A stretch of DNA of 59,764 nucleotides from Planctomycetaceae bacterium. Its GTDB lineage: Bacteria; Planctomycetota; Planctomycetia; Planctomycetales; Planctomycetaceae. The stretch covers positions 13,620 through 73,383 of the forward strand of contig PBOU01000031.1 in NCBI GenBank assembly GCA_002724415.1. The letters run 5' to 3'. Positions 55,977 to 59,764 of the stretch are shown here, piece by piece (the first letter of the stretch is position 1; each line of letters starts with the position of its first letter). A model generated the notes under the pieces. The model saw nothing but the letters and a program-made list of their open reading frames with translations. It had not been told where the DNA came from and ran no database searches. A program made the translations under genes and the position numbers.

Positions 55977-56977
55977 TGTCTGACAACAAGACGATTCGCT
56001 GGGGGATCCTGGGGTGTGGTGACGTGGCCCGGCGCCGCGTGGTCGGGGCGATCGCCGAGGATCCGGGAAGCGAGTTGCTGGCCGTCTGCCGCCGCAATGC
56101 CGCGGCGCTGGAGCAGTTCTGCAGCGATTTTGGAGTCGTTCGCGGATACACCGACGAGGCGGACCTGATCGGCGATCCGGATATCGACGCGGTCTACATC
56201 GCCACGCCCGTCGACCGCCATTTGCCACAAACCCTGGCCTGTGCGGCCGCGGGCAAGCACGTGCTGTGCGAAAAGCCGATGGCGATGTCGGTTGAGGAAT
56301 GCGATCGGATGATCGCCGCCTGCGGCGAAGCGGGCGTGACGCTGGGCCTGGCCTACTACCGGCGTTTCTATCCGGTGGTTGATCGTATCCGGTCGCTGGT
56401 TGAACAGGGGCGGATCGGAACGGTGTTTTCGATCACCGCAGTCACGGCGACCCCGTTTTCGTTTGCTCCCGGGGAGGACGGTTACTGGCGGGTGGTGCTC
56501 GAGGAGGGCGGTGGTGGGGCCCTGATGGACGTGGGCAGCCACCGCCTGAACCTGTTCCTGGACCTGCTGGGGCCGATCAGTGACGTGTCCGGGTTCTGTG
56601 AAACGGTGGCCGGTGATTTTTCGGCCGACGACGCGGCGGTGTTGACCGTACGGTTCGCCAGTGGGGCGTTGGGAAGCCTGCAGTGTTATTTTGGTGTCCC
56701 GGTTGATCCCGACGAGTTCGTCGTGGTCGGGTCCGGTGGCCGGCTGGTTGCCACACCGCTCAATGGCGGTGACCTGGTGATCGAGACGGCCTCGGGGATC
56801 GAGACCGAGTCGCATCCACCGTCGGAGAACTTCAACCTGCCGTTGATTACGGATTTTGTTGCGGCGATTGCCGAGGGACGTGCTCCCCGGGTCGATGGCC
56901 CGGAAGGACGTGCGACCAACGAGGTGATCGAACGCGGTTACGGGGTCTCGGCGCGGCCGTCGATCGACCCGGCATGA
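55976..56977 (+). CDS. Gfo/Idh/MocA-family oxidoreductase
   Basis: A 333-residue paralogue of the preceding gene. It has RWGILGCGDVARR at the start, the motif CEKPMAMSVEECDRM, and DVGSHRLNLFLDLLG in the second domain. The ATG shares its A with the stop of the previous gene (TGATG). A pair of related dehydrogenases next to a DUF6807 gene suggests a small sugar-modification route. The last bases run into an inverted repeat that probably terminates transcription. Confidence 0.92.
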   Translation: MSDNKTIRWGILGCGDVARRRVVGAIAEDPGSELLAVCRRNAAALEQFCSDFGVVRGYTDEADLIGDPDIDAVYIATPVDRHLPQTLACAAAGKHVLCEKPMAMSVEECDRMIAACGEAGVTLGLAYYRRFYPVVDRIRSLVEQGRIGTVFSITAVTATPFSFAPGEDGYWRVVLEEGGGGALMDVGSHRLNLFLDLLGPISDVSGFCETVAGDFSADDAAVLTVRFASGALGSLQCYFGVPVDPDEFVVVGSGGRLVATPLNGGDLVIETASGIETESHPPSENFNLPLITDFVAAIAEGRAPRVDGPEGRATNEVIERGYGVSARPSIDPA

Positions 56978-56981
56978 AAAA

Positions 56982-57013
56982 AAGGGCCGGATTCCCATGG
57001 GAACCCGGCCCTT
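56982..57013. terminator. Rho-independent-type terminator between convergent genes
   Basis: Two 16-base arms form a near-perfect hairpin with one mismatch (AAGGGCCGG pairs with CCGGCCCTT, followed by TTCCCA with TGGGAA). On the minus strand the stem is followed by a run of seven T residues (A run at 56977-56983 on the plus strand). It can therefore end transcription of the DUF1501 gene at 57039-58322 and may also serve the plus-strand Gfo/Idh gene. Confidence 0.8.
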
Positions 57014-57038
57014 GTGTTGTCGTGACCTGGAACGGGTT

Positions 57039-58322
57039 CTAGACCAGTTCGCTGATCAGCTTGCGGTCGTCGACCAGGTACTGGGGACGCCCGTTGGGGT
57101 CCATCAGAGTCATCGTGTTGCAGTCGATTCCCAACTGGTGATACAGCGTGTGGAAGATCGATTGCAGCGTGACCGGGTTGTCCTTGGGCCGTTCGCCCTT
57201 GGCGGTCGTGGACCCGATCACCTGGCCGTGCTTGAAGCCACCACCGGCGATGAAGAACGACGCGGCGGCGGGCCAGTGGTCGCGGCCCTTGTTGCCGTTG
57301 ATTCTGGGAGTCCGGCCGAATTCGCCCGACATCATGATGATCGTGTCATCGAGCAGGCCACGGGTGTCCAGGTCGTCGATCAGGGCGGTCAACTTGCGCG
57401 AGATCGGGGGCAGCTTGCCTCGCATCGCGTTGAAGTTGTTGCCATGGGTGTCCCAACCACCCCAGGTCATCGAGACACAGCGGACACCCTCTTCGATCAA
57501 TCGACGAGCGGCCAGCAGGTTGTTGTCACCGTAACGTTCGCGGGTCCGTGGATCCTCGAGATTGGTGTCCAGTGCCTTGGCGATGCGACCGGAAACGACC
57601 AGGTCGAGTGCACGACCGGTGTAACTGTCGACGGCGTCGAACATGCCGCGACGGTCGATGCCCTTTTGCAGACGGTCCAACCCGGTCAGCAACCCACGAC
57701 GGTTGTCGAGGCGATCGAGGGTCACGTTCTTGAGCACCAGGTTCTGGCGACCCGTGTTGTCGGGTCGGTAGGGGGCGTAGGACTGACCGAGAAATCCCGG
57801 TCGTGATCCGCCGAAGTCGACCGCCGTGGGGGCCATTCCCCGCGAGGTCTGCTGGGCGGGACCCCACAGTTTGGCCATCACCGCGCCCACGCCGGGACGT
57901 CCGCCCATCGAACGCATCGCGTTGACACTCCAGCCCGAGTCGCCCTGGTTGGTCGTGTGCTCGTTGTTCATGCCGCGGGTCGAGCGGATGATCGAGTAGT
58001 TGTCGGCCACCCCGGCCAACTCGGGCATCAACTCGCAGATTTCCACGCCCGGCACGTTGGTTGCGATCGGACGGAACTCGCCACGGTATTCCTTGGGAGC
58101 CTCGGGCTTGAGGTCGAAGGTATCCATGTGAGTGGGACCGCCGTGCAGGAAGATGTTGATCAGGTTCTTCCCGCTGGCCCGCGCGGCCGATTCGCCCTCG
58201 GCCCGCAACAGGTCCGGAAGCCCAAACCCCAGACTTCCCATGGCCATTGCACCAATGTGCAACGCGTCGCGCCGCGTCATGCCATCACAAAACCGTTGCT
58301 TCCTGCCCTGGATCGTCAGCAT
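57039..58322 (-). CDS. DUF1501 exported protein (orphan)
   Basis: A 427-residue DUF1501 protein. The twin-arginine region is MTRRDALHIGAMAMGSLG (residues 15-32). Blocks are FLHGGPTHMDTFDLKPEAP, GGWDTHGNNFNAM and SGEFGRTPRINGNKGRDH. It belongs to the WDTH group with the proteins at 15416 and 32534. GGAG is 8 bases before the ATG. There is no adjacent DUF1549 gene. It ends at a strong terminator and is divergent from the symporter gene. Confidence 0.92.
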   Translation of the reverse strand: MLTIQGRKQRFCDGMTRRDALHIGAMAMGSLGFGLPDLLRAEGESAARASGKNLINIFLHGGPTHMDTFDLKPEAPKEYRGEFRPIATNVPGVEICELMPELAGVADNYSIIRSTRGMNNEHTTNQGDSGWSVNAMRSMGGRPGVGAVMAKLWGPAQQTSRGMAPTAVDFGGSRPGFLGQSYAPYRPDNTGRQNLVLKNVTLDRLDNRRGLLTGLDRLQKGIDRRGMFDAVDSYTGRALDLVVSGRIAKALDTNLEDPRTRERYGDNNLLAARRLIEEGVRCVSMTWGGWDTHGNNFNAMRGKLPPISRKLTALIDDLDTRGLLDDTIIMMSGEFGRTPRINGNKGRDHWPAAASFFIAGGGFKHGQVIGSTTAKGERPKDNPVTLQSIFHTLYHQLGIDCNTMTLMDPNGRPQYLVDDRKLISELV

Positions 58323-58618
58323 GTCGTTGTCTCCGTCATGGAGTTTTCAGAGTCGATACGATCTCGACCCGGAGTGTTTTGCCTGTATTCCTATTGTTGT
58401 TTTTTCGGACACTCAGATCAACGGGCATTGATGAATTCGGCCAGATCTGGCGGTGTTGCTGCTGAATTGGCCGTGTGATTCACCGTCGCAAACAACTTTT
58501 GAGACGTTTTGCCCCCTGGTTTGGCTGAGCGGTGTCGCGACATGCATCGGTTGAAATGGGTAGGATGATTACTCGGATCGTATGGTGAAAACGTTGCAAT
58601 TGGATGGGGACACGTGCG
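58323..58618. other. Divergent intergenic region before the symporter gene
   Basis: A 296-base spacer between the DUF1501 gene (minus) and the symporter gene (plus). It is less GC-rich than the coding parts and holds T-rich runs near 58400. On the minus strand TTGATC and AACAAT are 17 bases apart and might serve the DUF1501 gene, but the match is weak. I see no gene in it. Confidence 0.4.
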
Positions 58619-59764
58619 ATGAGCGATGATCTGAGCGGCAACAAGCCGGAGAGTCAGCCCGAACAGCCGCCGGAGATCGAGGCGGAAAGCCATCCACCAT
58701 TCGCCGGTGCCGTAGCTGGCATGACCGGTGATCAAGTTCCTGCCTCGAGTGGAGGTTCGGCACATGGCCGCCGGCTGACGATCATGATCGTCGCCTCGAT
58801 CATCCTGGCGATTGCCTCTTCGCTCATCATTCCTCCCATGATGTTCACCGATGCGGATCGCGCAGCGGCCGAAAAGATCGAGAGCGAGATCTGGGAAATT
58901 GAGCAGAAGATGGCGGACGTCGAGGCAAAGATCGCCGTCCTGAAAGACTCACTGAAGAAAGAGGAAAAGCTATCCGAGGACGCTGCTGAAGAGGTGCAGG
59001 CGGAGATCAAGAAACACAGCGATGAAGTCGTCGAATATCGGAAGCAGATCAAGAAGCTCCGTGACGAGCAGCCCTCTGAAGAATCCACCGTGGCACTGTT
59101 CGAGGCACTCGGGATCGGTGGCGAGGTCTTCCTGCGGGCGCTGACGATGATGGTCGTGCCGTTGGTCATGGCCAGCGTGATGAGTGGCATCCTGGGAATG
59201 GGCGATGTGCGAAAACTGGGACGCCCTGGCCTGGTTGCCATTCTCTACTACTTCTCGACCACGATCCTGGCAGTCGTTGTTGGATTGGTGGTCGTGAACA
59301 TTGTCAATCCGGGATCGGGCTTCGAGAGTGACCAGGCGAAATTCCGTCAACTCGACACGAATGAAGACGAAGAACTCGACCTGGCGGAGTTTCAGGCGCA
59401 GGCGGACGAGGTCGAGAAGACCAAGAGCAAGCGGGAGGTCCTCCTTCGCGATTCCGACGAGGACGGTGAACTGTCGTTCGACGAATTCAAGGGCAACAAC
59501 GTCAGCGTCGAGGAGGTCGACCGGAAGAAGGTCGTCGGTGCGATGTCGCGGGAGTCGGGACTCGACAAGAGCAAGATCGAGCAGATCTTTCCTCAGCTTG
59601 CCAAGGAGAAAGAGGAGGAGGGTGAGGAAGGGCCATCGATGGGCACGATCTTCTCCAACCTGCTGTTGATGCTCTTCACCGACAATCTCTTCGCCGCAGC
59701 AGCCGAAACGCAGTTGCTGCCACTGATCGTCTTCTCGATCATCTTCGCCGGCATGTTGACCACC
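58619..59764 (+). CDS. SLC1-type dicarboxylate/amino acid:cation symporter with EF-hand and coiled-coil inserts (3' truncated)
   Basis: The first 382 residues are in the window; the gene runs past the right edge. A Pro/Glu-rich cytosolic leader (1-50) precedes membrane segment 1 (53-73). Then come about 75 charged residues typical of a coiled coil (about 80-150) and the family block GGEVFLRALTMMVVPLVMASVMSG (167-190), followed by LGRPGLVAILYYFSTTILAVVVGL. After VNPGSGF an inserted region carries two EF-hand loops: residues 246-257 (DTNEDEELDLAE) and 278-289 (DSDEDGELSFDE), each with acidic ligands at positions 1, 3, 5, 9 or equivalent and Glu at 12. The family then resumes with FSNLLLMLFTDNLFAA and LLPLIVFSIIFAGM. 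Na+- or H+-coupled uptake of acidic substrates is the family role; calcium regulation is inferred. Confidence 0.88.
   Translation, partial: MSDDLSGNKPESQPEQPPEIEAESHPPFAGAVAGMTGDQVPASSGGSAHGRRLTIMIVASIILAIASSLIIPPMMFTDADRAAAEKIESEIWEIEQKMADVEAKIAVLKDSLKKEEKLSEDAAEEVQAEIKKHSDEVVEYRKQIKKLRDEQPSEESTVALFEALGIGGEVFLRALTMMVVPLVMASVMSGILGMGDVRKLGRPGLVAILYYFSTTILAVVVGLVVVNIVNPGSGFESDQAKFRQLDTNEDEELDLAEFQAQADEVEKTKSKREVLLRDSDEDGELSFDEFKGNNVSVEEVDRKKVVGAMSRESGLDKSKIEQIFPQLAKEKEEEGEEGPSMGTIFSNLLLMLFTDNLFAAAAETQLLPLIVFSIIFAGMLTT

Overview
The window is a GC-rich stretch from a member of the Planctomycetota. The best evidence is the number of genes from protein families that are abundant in that phylum: three DUF1549/DUF1553 (PSCyt2/PSD1) proteins, five Tat-exported DUF1501 proteins, Tat-exported sugar-isomerase-like and enolase-superfamily proteins, a PmoA-like DUF6807 protein and a PQQ-type beta-propeller. 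Genus cannot be read from the sequence. I saw no rRNA, tRNA, CRISPR array, insertion sequence or phage gene. The window is chromosomal core genome mixed with planctomycete-type secreted catabolic modules.

Layout. 1-572 is the end of grpE plus an FmdB zinc-ribbon gene. 625-4348 is the first DUF1549-DUF1501 pair. 4354-9189 holds two SDR dehydrogenases, a pentaheme cytochrome, a 61-residue protein and a D-aminoacylase-like amidohydrolase. 9272-13448 (minus strand) is a tightly overlapping unit manC-ruvX-SGNH-SGNH. 13642-16813 is an unknown secreted protein and an orphan DUF1501 gene. 16935-19781 is leuS. 19873-22520 is a Tat-exported TIM-barrel protein, a DUF5658-like membrane protein and a eukaryote-type UDP-sugar pyrophosphorylase. 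22527-26634 is the second DUF1501-DUF1549 pair. 26853-29925 is a PQQ-propeller protein, an unknown protein and a methyltransferase. 30072-37797 is a four-gene exported cassette: Big_2-PSCyt-DUF1549-DUF1553, DUF1501, a PPC-domain protein and a Tat-exported enolase-superfamily protein. 37794-53834 is mainly housekeeping: a FtsB/DivIC-like protein, eno, pssA, ribE, rsmA, guaB, a glycosyltransferase, a HpaI-type aldolase, a Rieske ferredoxin, a UPF0173 hydrolase, pgi, pyrE, an L,D-transpeptidase, dprA and a beta-hydroxyacid dehydrogenase. 53937-58322 is a DUF6807 protein, two Gfo/Idh/MocA oxidoreductases and an orphan DUF1501 gene. The window ends inside a SLC1-type symporter.

How the genes may work together. 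The DUF1549/DUF1553 proteins carry c-type heme motifs and a signal peptide, and each is followed by a Tat-exported DUF1501 protein, so each pair probably forms an extracytoplasmic functional unit. Their chemistry is not established. The oxidoreductases, aldolase, TIM-barrel, enolase-superfamily and DUF6807 proteins fit sugar or sugar-acid catabolism. The manC-ruvX-SGNH-SGNH unit and the glycosyltransferase fit surface polysaccharide synthesis and O-acyl modification.

The most unusual item is the symporter at the right edge. Two EF-hand calcium-binding loops are inserted after an early membrane segment, and a long coiled coil is inserted between the first two membrane segments. Other points worth following are a FtsB/DivIC-like protein beside eno with a second membrane anchor, an SGNH hydrolase with a TPR-like insertion, a CX4CH heme-like motif in the Big_2-fused DUF1549 protein, and an enolase-superfamily protein that seems to lack one metal ligand.
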